The notes under the pieces were generated by a model that did no database searches, was not told where the DNA came from, and worked only from the letters and a program-made list of their open reading frames with translations. The translations under genes were made by a program, and so were the position numbers. 64,000 nt of DNA from an uncultured Eubacteriales bacterium (GTDB lineage: Bacteria; Bacillota; Clostridia; Oscillospirales; UBA644), in assembly GCA_934438175.1 (NCBI GenBank), contig CAKSBH010000003.1, positions 62,001 through 126,000 on the forward strand, written 5' to 3'. This document shows, piece after piece, positions 1 to 8,214 of the stretch (positions are counted from its first letter, which is position 1; every line of letters starts with the position of its first letter).

Positions 1-1715
1 ATAGAACCCAGGTCGCCTTTTTCCGTCAGATGGCCGTTGTACAGCGTAGAACCGTAAGAAAGCTCACGCATCGAAGAACGGGCAACCTCTTTCATTTCCA
101 CATCGTAGAGATCCGTTGCAGGCAATCCGAGCGTACGCAGAATTTCCATGGCATACACATAACCGCCCGCCGAATTCCAGTGCGTATCGTATTTGAAATA
201 CAGCTGATATGTTTCTTTGTATTCCAGCATTTTCTCAATCGGATACACAACGGAGACCTTGGTATGACTCTGCAGGTATTGCATCATCTGCGTCGTACGG
301 GAAACATCGGAGACCCGGTCGTACGACGGCATATATTCGCCATAGATGCTTTCCTTGTTGGGAGTAATGGTGAAAATCAGTTTCTTTCCTTTTGATTTCA
401 GCAGCGAATCCAGCTGGCTCAGTTTCTCGGCAAAGCTCGCCATTTCGCTGGGATAGAACAAATCGTATCCGCAGAAATCGTTCAGAGCATTCTGCAGCGG
501 TCCGGAAATCCACTCGCCGCTCCAGAACAGCCAGTTGTCCTTCCTGCCGTAGATAACGCCGCTTCCGTGAACATTGGGGAACTCATAATCGGAAAGAGAA
601 GGATCGTTGTCAATCCGCCCGCCGATGACAAAGCCGTTCTTTGTCTTTTTCCCGACCAGAGCAGGAAGATCTTCCTTCTGTTGCCCGTCGCAGACCTTGC
701 AGGTGCGGGTTCGCTCTCCTTTTTTGTTTGCAGTCGGCTCAACCGTAATGACCCATTCGCCCCAGGTATGTCCGGCAGCATCTTTATAATTGCTCCGGTT
801 CTCCAGACCGCAGACCGAACAAGCACGGTAATCATAGCCGCGCTCGGTACAGGTCGGAGCCACGGTTCCGGTCTTATCAAAAGTATGCGGCTTCATGGGC
901 TTCGAATCGCTTTCATACGAATCGCCGCATCCGGAACAGGTATACACCGTATAACCGGTTTCCGTACAGGTTGGCTCTTTTACCCGGGTGACCTTGTAAT
1001 CGTGAACATGATCCTTATCCACCTTCGGAATAATTCCGGACTGAACCGTCAGACAAACCGTGCAGACACGCACCTTCGTGCCGTCCTCCGTTTCGGTTGC
1101 CGGACGGCTCACAGACCACTCGCTCCAGGTGTGATCCGTTGCCGGGACCTCATTGTCCTTCAGGGTCTCCGAGCACTTGAGACAGGTATGCAGTGTATAT
1201 CCCGGCTCGGTACAGGTCGGCTCCCTGTTTACGGACTCATACTGATGACCGGTCGGCTCCGTATACGAATCCACATACTGATCTCCGCATCCGGAACAGG
1301 TGTGCGTGGTATAACCGCGTTCGGTACACGTCGGTTCCGTCACTTTTTCCTCATAAGTATGGGTATGCGTGTCCGGAGAAGGATCATCGGGCTTTCCGCG
1401 AAGCGATTCTTTCCAGGGAACATATGTCTTCAGAAAAGAAGAATAGCCCGTGCGCAGAGCAGAGTCTGCCGCCCGGTATCCTGCCATGATTTCCGAACGG
1501 AACGGCAGGCGGTCGTTGTAATAATCCTCCACGCCGCTGAAAAATTCCGCTGCGTTTTTTCCGGACTGAAACAGTTTGGACCATTCCGGGAAATCCGCAG
1601 GATTCCGACGTTCCGCCTCGGAATCAAATCCGGCGCCCAGGCCAAACAGAGAAAGAACTGTCGGAATCAGGAGAATGCCCATAAAAACGGTGATGACAGC
1701 AATTGCTTTTTTCAC
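1..1715 (-). CDS. AlgX/DHHW-like SGNH O-acetyltransferase-type protein with CxxC repeats (3' end outside window)
   Basis: Probably a cell-surface protein working with the adjacent MBOAT protein in O-acetylation of an exopolymer. The start is GTG at 1715, preceded by AAGGGGTGG; the frame stays open to base 1, so the C-terminus is missing. An N-terminal hydrophobic segment (about residues 3-25) is a signal or anchor. Residues about 35-85 resemble the AlgX/DHHW N-terminal part (DYYNDRLPFRSE). Then comes a block of about six degenerate repeats of 36-40 residues built on PTCTExGYxxxTCxxCG. The family signature resumes with YGRKDNWLFW, and the catalytic Asp-His motif is YDTHWNSAGGY near residue 510. 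The Ser of the SGNH triad would lie beyond the window. It follows the MBOAT gene by 16 bp, the usual pairing. The acetyl acceptor is unknown. Confidence 0.8.
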   Translation of the reverse strand, partial: MKKAIAVITVFMGILLIPTVLSLFGLGAGFDSEAERRNPADFPEWSKLFQSGKNAAEFFSGVEDYYNDRLPFRSEIMAGYRAADSALRTGYSSFLKTYVPWKESLRGKPDDPSPDTHTHTYEEKVTEPTCTERGYTTHTCSGCGDQYVDSYTEPTGHQYESVNREPTCTEPGYTLHTCLKCSETLKDNEVPATDHTWSEWSVSRPATETEDGTKVRVCTVCLTVQSGIIPKVDKDHVHDYKVTRVKEPTCTETGYTVYTCSGCGDSYESDSKPMKPHTFDKTGTVAPTCTERGYDYRACSVCGLENRSNYKDAAGHTWGEWVITVEPTANKKGERTRTCKVCDGQQKEDLPALVGKKTKNGFVIGGRIDNDPSLSDYEFPNVHGSGVIYGRKDNWLFWSGEWISGPLQNALNDFCGYDLFYPSEMASFAEKLSQLDSLLKSKGKKLIFTITPNKESIYGEYMPSYDRVSDVSRTTQMMQYLQSHTKVSVVYPIEKMLEYKETYQLYFKYDTHWNSAGGYVYAMEILRTLGLPATDLYDVEMKEVARSSMRELSYGSTLYNGHLTEKGDLGS

Positions 1716-1731
1716 GAGATCCACCCCTTTC

Positions 1732-3183
1732 TCAGAACTGGAAGTAAATAAACGGATGATAGGTGCTACAGGTAAGCGAGAAGATGCATGCAATGAGAAG
1801 CAGGATCTGCACGGCAAAATCCACCCAATAGACCACGGTTTTCCCACGCACCTTCTCCCAGGTTCCCGCAAGCGGGCGCTGCACGAGCCCGGAGAACAGG
1901 ATGCCAGCAACTGCGGCAAGAACCACCTGCATACTCATGCTGCCGAAGTTCAGAGCCGTCACGGCGTTTGAACGGAACGAGAACATCTGACCGAGATACG
2001 TCCACGCATATTCAATATTCGGCGAACGGAACAGAACCCATCCCACCAGAACGACCAGAAGCGTATAGATCACATTGAGAATCTTGACCGGATTTTTCTG
2101 CAACAGGCGACCGAGGAACAGACGCTCCAGAATCAGAAAAACGCCGTAATAAATACCCCAGATCAGGAAGGTATAGTTTGCCCCGTGCCAAAGCCCGGTA
2201 AGAAGGAAAACGATAAACAGATTGAGATAGGTTCTTCCGGCCCCCTTACGGTTGCCTCCCAGCGGAATATAAACATACTCCTTGAACCACGAAGACAGCG
2301 AAATGTGCCAACGACGCCAAAACTCCTGCACGGAAAACGATGTGTACGGATAGTTGAAGTTTTCACGGAACTCAAACCCAAGCATATGACCGAGTCCGAT
2401 TGCCATATCCGAATAACCGGAAAAGTCGTAATAGATCTGCAGGGCGTACAGAAGAATGCCCAACCAGGCAACATTGGCGCCGAGGGTCGCCGCATCCCGC
2501 GCAAACACTTCATCCACCACTTTTGCGACCGTATCGGCAATCAGAACCTTTTTAGCAAGACCATAACAAAAGCGCTTGATGCCGAGGGCGACCTTAACCG
2601 ATGTTTCTTCCCGGTTCGCCAGAGCGTTTTCCACATCGAGATACCGAACGATCGGACCGGCAATCAGCTGAGGGAACAGTGTGACGTACAGAGCAAGATC
2701 AAAAAAATTGCGCTGCACCTTTACGGTACCGCGATAAGCGTCAATGACATAGGACATGGACTGGAACACATAAAAGGAAATACCGATGGGAAGAACCACG
2801 CTCTGCAGCCCGAACTGACGGTTTGCCAACGCTTCGATCATACCAACAAAGAAATTAAAATACTTGAAATAGAACAGAACGGCAAGGTTCAGCACCAGGG
2901 TCAGAACGAAAAAGAACTTCTTCTTCGCCGGATTCTCCCGGAACCGGTCAAACAGAATCACACCGAAATAGTTGATGACAATGGTCGCTGCCATCACGGC
3001 AAAATAATACAGCCCGCCCCATGCATAAAAGAGGCAACTGCAAATCAGCAAAAACAGATTCTGCGCCTTGTATTTTGTGGCCTTCTTTTTATAAGGAAGT
3101 TTTGACAGAATGAAGTTTCCGACCAGTACGAACGGAAGAAACACCCAAACGAACCACATCGAACTGAACAGCATGGATTTCAC
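1732..3183 (-). CDS. MBOAT family O-acyltransferase (AlgI/DltB-like)
   Basis: A 483-residue polytopic membrane protein of the MBOAT family, which passes acyl groups across the membrane to surface polymers or to a partner AlgX/AlgJ-type protein. The family's catalytic histidine lies in LTGLWHGANYTFLIWG (about residues 331-346), and RRWHISLSSWFKEYVYIPLGG upstream is the other conserved AlgI-type block (here split by the conserved FxxYvyiPLGG pattern). Length matches AlgI-like proteins (about 460-520). It is first in a two-gene operon with the AlgX-like gene and has its own consensus promoter. Substrate cannot be read from sequence; alginate is unlikely in this lineage. Confidence 0.92.
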   Translation of the reverse strand: MKSMLFSSMWFVWVFLPFVLVGNFILSKLPYKKKATKYKAQNLFLLICSCLFYAWGGLYYFAVMAATIVINYFGVILFDRFRENPAKKKFFFVLTLVLNLAVLFYFKYFNFFVGMIEALANRQFGLQSVVLPIGISFYVFQSMSYVIDAYRGTVKVQRNFFDLALYVTLFPQLIAGPIVRYLDVENALANREETSVKVALGIKRFCYGLAKKVLIADTVAKVVDEVFARDAATLGANVAWLGILLYALQIYYDFSGYSDMAIGLGHMLGFEFRENFNYPYTSFSVQEFWRRWHISLSSWFKEYVYIPLGGNRKGAGRTYLNLFIVFLLTGLWHGANYTFLIWGIYYGVFLILERLFLGRLLQKNPVKILNVIYTLLVVLVGWVLFRSPNIEYAWTYLGQMFSFRSNAVTALNFGSMSMQVVLAAVAGILFSGLVQRPLAGTWEKVRGKTVVYWVDFAVQILLLIACIFSLTCSTYHPFIYFQF

Positions 3184-3207
3184 ACTCCATTTTAACAGAT
3201 TGTGTTA

Positions 3208-3236
3208 ATTATATAACAATTCACATACACTGTCAA
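3208..3236 (-). promoter_or_regulatory. Sigma-A promoter of the MBOAT operon
   Basis: On the minus strand TTGACA (3236-3231), a 17-bp spacer and TATAAT (3213-3208) give a perfect consensus promoter about 25 bp upstream of the MBOAT start codon, leaving a very short leader. Confidence 0.85.
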
Positions 3237-3284
3237 CCAAGTTTAATAATTTTTATCAAAAACAAAATCGGAATTTTTTGTAAC

Positions 3285-3312
3285 GAAAGCCCCCTCAAAA
3301 CCGGGGGCTTTC
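3285..3312 (-). terminator. Probable terminator of ispD
   Basis: A perfect 10-bp inverted repeat (GAAAGCCCCC / GGGGGCTTTC) with an 8-nt loop lies just past the ispD stop. The following minus-strand sequence is A/T-rich but has no clean T-run, so termination strength is uncertain. Confidence 0.55.
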
Positions 3313-3320
3313 CATTGCTG

Positions 3321-4019
3321 TCAACACAATTCGGGAATGTTGTCTTTTTCGGCATCCAGCCACGCCTTTGCCCGCAAAAGATCCTGCGGCGTCGTGAGTT
3401 TGAAGTTGGAATGCGAACAGCATTCTGTATAAATCTCGGCACCAACGGCAGCAACGCAGGCGGAATCATCGGTATACTCGGCGTCCTCCCGTTGCGCCTG
3501 AGCCAGGGCACGGGCATACAGATCCCGGGAAAACACCTGAGGAGTCGCCGCACAAAACAGCATGCGCCGATCCGGCGAAGACAGGATCCTTCCGGATGCA
3601 TCCACCACTTTAACGGTATCCACCGCATACGTCCCGCAAATCGCGGCACCCGTTTCGTACGCACGACGATGAACCGCGTCTACCTCCTCCGGACGGACAA
3701 ACGGACGCGCGCCATCGTGAATGCTGACAAAAGCCGTCTTCCCGCTGACCACCGCAAAGCCGTTCCGCGCCGAAGCAAGCCGCGTCTCCCCGCCCGCAAC
3801 AATCGCCGTCACTTTGGAAAGACCACAACTCTCGCTCCGCATCTTTTCCGCATCCGATGTCACCACAACAATCTCATCAACGGTCTCCGCGGCCTGAAGC
3901 GCTTCCAGCGTACGGCGGATGACGCTTTTTTCACCAAGTAAAAAAAAGATCTTATCACAGCCCATGCGCTGCCCGCCACCGGCAGCAAGCACCAGCACGG
4001 ATGTAAAAGGATGTGTCAT
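3321..4019 (-). CDS. ispD: 2-C-methyl-D-erythritol 4-phosphate cytidylyltransferase
   Basis: Transfers CMP from CTP to methylerythritol 4-phosphate in the MEP isoprenoid pathway; cytosolic. The 232-residue protein has the nucleotide-binding loop LAAGGGQRMGCDK (residues 11-23), HDGARPFV (100-107), TVKVVD in the middle and KLTTPQDLLRAK at the C-terminus, all family signatures. Start chosen at ATG 4019, with GGGGAG seven bases upstream; an upstream in-frame extension to 4217 crosses the promoter and is not credible. It stands alone, diverging from ymdB. The E. coli gene often neighbours ispF, which is not present here. Confidence 0.95.
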   Translation of the reverse strand: MTHPFTSVLVLAAGGGQRMGCDKIFFLLGEKSVIRRTLEALQAAETVDEIVVVTSDAEKMRSESCGLSKVTAIVAGGETRLASARNGFAVVSGKTAFVSIHDGARPFVRPEEVDAVHRRAYETGAAICGTYAVDTVKVVDASGRILSSPDRRMLFCAATPQVFSRDLYARALAQAQREDAEYTDDSACVAAVGAEIYTECCSHSNFKLTTPQDLLRAKAWLDAEKDNIPELC

Positions 4020-4052
4020 ACGAATCTCCCCGCATTTTTCTCTTTTTTTATC

Positions 4053-4081
4053 AGTATACCGCTTTTCCGAACAAATTGCAA
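4053..4081 (-). promoter_or_regulatory. Promoter of ispD
   Basis: Minus-strand TTGCAA (4081-4076), 17-bp spacer, TATACT (4058-4053). The -35 hexamer forms the end of the inverted repeat shared with the divergent ymdB promoter. Confidence 0.75.
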
Positions 4082-4114
4082 GAGGTTTGATGAAATCCCG
4101 TTCCGCTCTTGCAA
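4076..4114. repeat. Inverted repeat whose arms carry both divergent -35 elements
   Basis: TTGCAAGAG (4076-4084) and CTCTTGCAA (4106-4114) are perfect 9-bp inverted arms 21 bp apart. The outer six bases of each arm are exactly the -35 hexamer of one of the two divergent promoters, so the whole control region is symmetric. Confidence 0.7.
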
Positions 4115-4137
4115 TTTGAAAAAAAATCGAGTATAAT
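4109..4137 (+). promoter_or_regulatory. Promoter of the ymdB-rpe operon
   Basis: TTGCAA (4109-4114), 17-bp spacer, TATAAT (4132-4137), followed by an AAGGGGGA ribosome binding site upstream of the ATG at 4174. Confidence 0.8.
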
Positions 4138-4173
4138 AAAAAGAAGAGATTAAAAATAAGGGGGACTTCCGTT

Positions 4174-4941
4174 ATGCGATTCCTTTGTGTCGGCGACGTT
4201 GTGGCGACACCCGGCATGCGTGCAGCCGAAAGATGGCTTCCGGATCTGATTCACCGGACCAAAGCGGATTTTGTCATCGTCAACGGCGAAAACGCCGATG
4301 ATAAAAACGGAATCTCCCGGGATGCCGCACAGCGGCTGCGGGCTCTGGGAGCCGATGTAGTCACCACCGGAAATCACGCTTTTCGTCAGAAAAACGTCCT
4401 GCCTTTCTTCGATGACACGGAATGGCTCCTCCGTCCGTACAACTACCCCGACGCATCTCCCGGACACGGACACACCCTCACCTGCACCCCCAAGGGCTCG
4501 GTCCTCGTCATCAACCTGATGGGACAGGTAAATATGGAGCCGTGCGACAATCCGTTCAACAAGGTAGACCGTCTTCTTTCTTCTGTCCGGGCAGACTATA
4601 TCGTGGTGGATTTTCATGCCGAAGCCACCAGCGAAAAAGCCGCTATGGGATATTTTCTTGACGGAAGAGCCACACTTGTGTTCGGTACACACACGCATGT
4701 GCAGACAGCAGACGAACGCCGTTTGCCCAAAGGTACATTCTTTCTTACGGATGTCGGCATGACCGGCAGCCAGGATTCCGTTCTGGGTGTGGACAAAAAC
4801 GTCATTGTCCGGCAATTCACCACACGAATCGCCACCCCCTATCTCAAACCGGATTCCCAACCCATGCTCTGCGCCGTTCTGGTAGATACGGAAGCCGGAA
4901 CCGTGGAACGTATTCAGAAAAGAAAAGAGGAACATCCATGA
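4174..4941 (+). CDS. ymdB: YmdB-family metallophosphoesterase (TIGR00282)
   Basis: A 255-residue member of the TIGR00282 calcineurin-like family; Bacillus subtilis YmdB hydrolyses 2',3'-cyclic nucleotides and affects biofilm and colony development. Dinuclear-metal ligands are visible: GDVV with Asp8, NGEN with Glu39/Asn40, GNH with Asn67/His68, DFHAE with His148 and GTHTH with His173/His175. Length matches the family (about 260). The stop overlaps the rpe start by 4 bp (ATGA), so translation is probably coupled. Confidence 0.92.
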   Translation: MRFLCVGDVVATPGMRAAERWLPDLIHRTKADFVIVNGENADDKNGISRDAAQRLRALGADVVTTGNHAFRQKNVLPFFDDTEWLLRPYNYPDASPGHGHTLTCTPKGSVLVINLMGQVNMEPCDNPFNKVDRLLSSVRADYIVVDFHAEATSEKAAMGYFLDGRATLVFGTHTHVQTADERRLPKGTFFLTDVGMTGSQDSVLGVDKNVIVRQFTTRIATPYLKPDSQPMLCAVLVDTEAGTVERIQKRKEEHP

Positions 4942-5579
4942 AAATTGCCCCTTCCGTTCTCGGCTGTGATTTCGCACATCTTGCCGATGAAATTGCCAGC
5001 GTAAACACTTGTGATTATCTGCATCTTGATGTTATGGACGGGCTGTTTGTTCCGAATATCTCGTTCGGAATCCCCGTTGTAGAAAGTATTCATTCCATCA
5101 CCGAAATTCCGTTGGACGTTCACCTGATGATCGATCGCCCGGAACGATATCTGCCCCAATTTCTCAAAGCGGGCGCAGACATTCTTACGTTTCACCTGGA
5201 AGCCACGGAAAAACCGGAGGAATGCATGGAAGTCATCCGCCGGGCAGGTGCGATTCCGGGAATCTCCGTCAAGCCGGGAACTCCGGCAGAGAGCGTTTTC
5301 CCCTTTTTGGACCGCGCGGGACTGATTCTGGTTATGACCGTGGAACCGGGCTTCGGCGGGCAGAAGCTGATTCCTGCCTGTCTGGATAAAGCGAAAAAGA
5401 TCAAAGACGAGATTCTGCGTCGCAACGTCAATGTGCTGCTGGAAGCAGACGGAGGCATCGGCGAAGGAAATCTCCGGGCAGTCGCAGAAGCGGGCGTGGA
5501 CATCTCGGTGGTTGGCTCCGCCCTGTTCCGTGCGGAAGACCGGAAAGAAGTTCTGCGCCGACTGAAAGGTGAAGCATGA
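4938..5579 (+). CDS. rpe: Ribulose-phosphate 3-epimerase
   Basis: Interconverts ribulose 5-phosphate and xylulose 5-phosphate in the pentose phosphate pathway; cytosolic TIM barrel of 213 residues. The family blocks are present: LHLDVMDG with catalytic Asp34 and metal ligands His29/Asp31, VHLMID (His62), MTVEPGFGGQ around 134-143, EADGGI with the second catalytic Asp, and VVGSALF near the C-terminus. It overlaps ymdB upstream and the isochorismatase-like gene downstream by 4 bp each. Its usual partners in Firmicutes (rsgA, thiamine pyrophosphokinase) are absent here. Confidence 0.95.
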   Translation: MKIAPSVLGCDFAHLADEIASVNTCDYLHLDVMDGLFVPNISFGIPVVESIHSITEIPLDVHLMIDRPERYLPQFLKAGADILTFHLEATEKPEECMEVIRRAGAIPGISVKPGTPAESVFPFLDRAGLILVMTVEPGFGGQKLIPACLDKAKKIKDEILRRNVNVLLEADGGIGEGNLRAVAEAGVDISVVGSALFRAEDRKEVLRRLKGEA

Positions 5580-6223
5580 TTCCGAACATGAGTTTTGAGA
5601 TGTTTCTCAACCGCCGCCTGTTGCATACGCTGTCGGACGTTACCACCGATCTTCGTCGGCTGGACATCACGCCGGAGCGTACGGTCGTTGTCAACATCAA
5701 CACCATCAACGGCTATTTCCATCATGGCGGGATGTTCTCTCCCCGTCTGGAAAAAATCATTCCCCGCCTTGTACGTGTCAACGAACGGTATCTCGCCGCA
5801 TACCGTTTGTTTTTGTGCGATGCGCACACCTCTGCAAGTTCCGAACTGACCACCTACCCCACCCATTGCACGGCAGAGCGGGAACGTGCCGTTATCAAAG
5901 AGCTGGCCAACTTCAGCGGAACGATTCTTCCCAAAAACTGCACCAACGGATTTCTGACTCCCGGTTATGCGCGCTGGCTCAGCAAAAACCTGCAGGATCT
6001 GGACACCTTTCTTCTGACAGGCGCCATGAGCGATATCAGTGTTTTACAGTTTGCACTGTCGCAAAAAGCATATCTGGACAACATCAACAACCGAAAAGTC
6101 CGCATCGTTGCGGTAACAAACGCCATGCAGACGTTTTCCGCGCCGGAACATGACGGAGATCTTATGCACGCCTTTGCCCGTTACAATCTGTACATCAACG
6201 GAATACAACTGGCAACCATATAA
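5576..6223 (+). CDS. Isochorismatase-fold protein lacking the catalytic Asp and Cys
   Basis: A 215-residue protein with the layout of nicotinamidase/isochorismatase-like cysteine hydrolases: a first strand VVVNINTINGYF (residues 37-48), CDAH (81-84), PTHC (95-98), ILPKNCTNGF (117-126) and LLTGAMSDISVLQFAL (146-161). The conserved Lys120 is kept. At the position of the first-strand catalytic Asp there is Asn42, and the nucleophilic Cys of the family's TDICV motif is Ser155. It is therefore probably not a normal amidohydrolase; it could bind a small molecule. It is translationally coupled to rpe by a 4-bp overlap and is followed by a strong terminator. Confidence 0.75.
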   Translation: MIPNMSFEMFLNRRLLHTLSDVTTDLRRLDITPERTVVVNINTINGYFHHGGMFSPRLEKIIPRLVRVNERYLAAYRLFLCDAHTSASSELTTYPTHCTAERERAVIKELANFSGTILPKNCTNGFLTPGYARWLSKNLQDLDTFLLTGAMSDISVLQFALSQKAYLDNINNRKVRIVAVTNAMQTFSAPEHDGDLMHAFARYNLYINGIQLATI

Positions 6224-6276
6224 GCAGAACGGCTTGTGTATACGCAAAAAGCGCATCCTGTCGGATGCACAACAAC

Positions 6277-6313
6277 GGAGAGCATTGAAAACACGAGGTT
6301 TTCAATGCTCTCC
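6277..6313. terminator. Bidirectional terminator
   Basis: A perfect 16-bp stem (6277-6292 with 6298-6313, 5-nt loop) lies between the convergent isochorismatase-like gene and the surface lipoprotein gene and can serve both. Confidence 0.85.
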
Positions 6314-6339
6314 TCTTATTTCCGGAATCCTTCCTCCGG

Positions 6340-8214
6340 TCAGGATCCTGTCGAAAAGTTTGCCTCCGATGAGCCGAGATAGACCGCCAGCGCGGACATG
6401 CTGCACGGCATGGTTACCGAAGCGGTGACCTTTCCCCCGACTTTGACAAAAACGGTCTGTCCGCTTGCCAGATTCATCGTTGTCTTTGAACCGACCGATG
6501 CGAAATTGCGACAGTTCACGGCTTCATTTCCCATCCCGTTTGCCGGGCAGAGGGCAAGAACCGTGCCACCGGTATAGGTATAGCCCTGCTCGGTGTCAAT
6601 GGAAGAATCGCCGCCCGAGGTGCTGACAATCTTAACATCTCCACCCGCAAACAGGATCCCCTGACCGGAGGTGCGGCTGTTGGAATCGAGTCCGTCGCCG
6701 CCGGCATAGACATACACCGTTCCGCCTTCAAGCGTGATTCCCGTGTCCGAGGCTGTTGTGGCATTGATTCCGTCATCGGAAGAAATCAGGGAAAGATCTC
6801 CGCCGCTGATGCAGACGAATGTGCCTTCCAGCCCCTCATAACTGCCGGTAATGTCAATCGTGCCTCCCGACACAACAAGCGTTCCATCCGCATGGATGCC
6901 GTCATCCTTCGAAAAGAGTTTGAGCGAACCGCCCGAAATCCGGATATCGCCGGTTGAGGTCTGCCCGTTTTCAAGCACCGTACCACAGTTTGCATGCAAA
7001 GCGTCATCGTAGGAAGTGACGGTGACGGTTCCGCCCGAAATGTGAATTTCATTGCCCGCCTTGATTCCCTTTGTGGACTCTTCGCTCTTTTCACGGTTTC
7101 CGTCGGCCATTCCGCCGGGATTGTTCATGCCGCCCCCGCCGGGACCACCCATTCCGCCGCCTCCGGGTCTTCCTCCCCCGCCGAAGCCGGGATTCCCGCC
7201 GGGACGATCCCCTCCGCCGAAACCGTCGTTTCCGGAAGGAAACCTGCCGTCGGCAGTGGGGTCGGAAGGATTCTGCCCCGGATTTTCAACATCCGTATTT
7301 CCGGCATTCTCCGAATAAGGGGAATAACGATCGGTGCTGATCGTCACGATTGCCTCCTGAGCGATGTCAACATCATATGCCGCGTCAATTCCGTCCCGGG
7401 CAGCATCGATGCAAACCGTCCCTCCCGTAACGGTAACCGTTCCGCGCTGCTTTCCTTTGGAGGAGAGATCGGTATTTTTTGTTTTAATTCCATCCCCGGA
7501 GCGGGCAATGAGCGTCAACGTCCCGCTCAGGATGCTTACGCTGTCATTCCCTTTCAGCGCATTCTTTTCACAGGTGACGGAAAGCGTCAGATTCTTGACC
7601 TCCAAATCGTCTTTTGTGTGAATGCCCTGATTCTGAGAGGAGATTACAACCAGCTCACCCTTTCCGCCGAGAACAAGGTCGCATTTTGCGTAAATCGCGG
7701 CAGAGACGGACGTCTCATCCTCCTCGGCAACGGCATCACGGGTATCGTAAATATAATTTTTCGTCTCTTTCTTTGCGGTCAGCGTAACCCGGTCTCCCGA
7801 AAGAATTGTAATCGGATTCTGCTTGTCGCAAAAAAGTTTCACCCCGCAGAGCTCCAGTTCAAACCGATAGTCATCCCCGGCATCGATCACAATCTGCCCG
7901 TCAAATTCCCCCGAAACCGAACAGACCGTATCGGCTGTGAGGCCCGAAAAAGTCAGCGTTTGCCCTTCCAGCGTCCAGCAATTGTCCGTTCCTTCGGAGC
8001 AGGAGATCTTCAGCGTATTTGCATTTTCGGTCAGTCCGTCGGGAATATCCGTTTTATCGGAATCCACCTTGTCGGCAACGGTCCCGGAGGATGTTGTCTG
8101 CGATGGCGGTGAGGCTGCAGAATCTTCCGAAGAAGGATCTTTTTCGGCAGAGCATGAGGTCAATATGGTGATAAACATACAAAACAGCAGAAGCAACGAC
8201 CATACTTTTTTCAT
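6340..8214 (-). CDS. Surface lipoprotein with Cthe_2159-like carbohydrate-binding beta-helix
   Basis: A 624-residue lipoprotein. The start at 8214 is set by AGGAGGA and by the TAATG overlap with the DUF4956 stop. A lipoprotein signal ends at the lipobox ILTSC (Cys about 21). The body has many short strands with the repeated GGTVxI / DGIxA / GDGI pattern typical of right-handed beta-helices of the carbohydrate-binding family first described as Cthe_2159 (Clostridium thermocellum). A glycine-rich, low-complexity block with RPGG and GGGG runs from about residue 331 to 372 and splits the helix region into two halves. It is the last gene of the VTC-DUF4956 operon. The ligand is unknown; cellulose or acidic sugars are known ligands for the founding member. 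Confidence 0.82.
   Translation of the reverse strand: MKKVWSLLLLFCMFITILTSCSAEKDPSSEDSAASPPSQTTSSGTVADKVDSDKTDIPDGLTENANTLKISCSEGTDNCWTLEGQTLTFSGLTADTVCSVSGEFDGQIVIDAGDDYRFELELCGVKLFCDKQNPITILSGDRVTLTAKKETKNYIYDTRDAVAEEDETSVSAAIYAKCDLVLGGKGELVVISSQNQGIHTKDDLEVKNLTLSVTCEKNALKGNDSVSILSGTLTLIARSGDGIKTKNTDLSSKGKQRGTVTVTGGTVCIDAARDGIDAAYDVDIAQEAIVTISTDRYSPYSENAGNTDVENPGQNPSDPTADGRFPSGNDGFGGGDRPGGNPGFGGGGRPGGGGMGGPGGGGMNNPGGMADGNREKSEESTKGIKAGNEIHISGGTVTVTSYDDALHANCGTVLENGQTSTGDIRISGGSLKLFSKDDGIHADGTLVVSGGTIDITGSYEGLEGTFVCISGGDLSLISSDDGINATTASDTGITLEGGTVYVYAGGDGLDSNSRTSGQGILFAGGDVKIVSTSGGDSSIDTEQGYTYTGGTVLALCPANGMGNEAVNCRNFASVGSKTTMNLASGQTVFVKVGGKVTASVTMPCSMSALAVYLGSSEANFSTGS

Noticed and set aside
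6994..8112. Long plus-strand frames opposite the glycine-rich lipoprotein, including Pro-rich products
   Set aside because: The Pro-rich stretches are simply the complement of glycine codons; there is no ribosome site.
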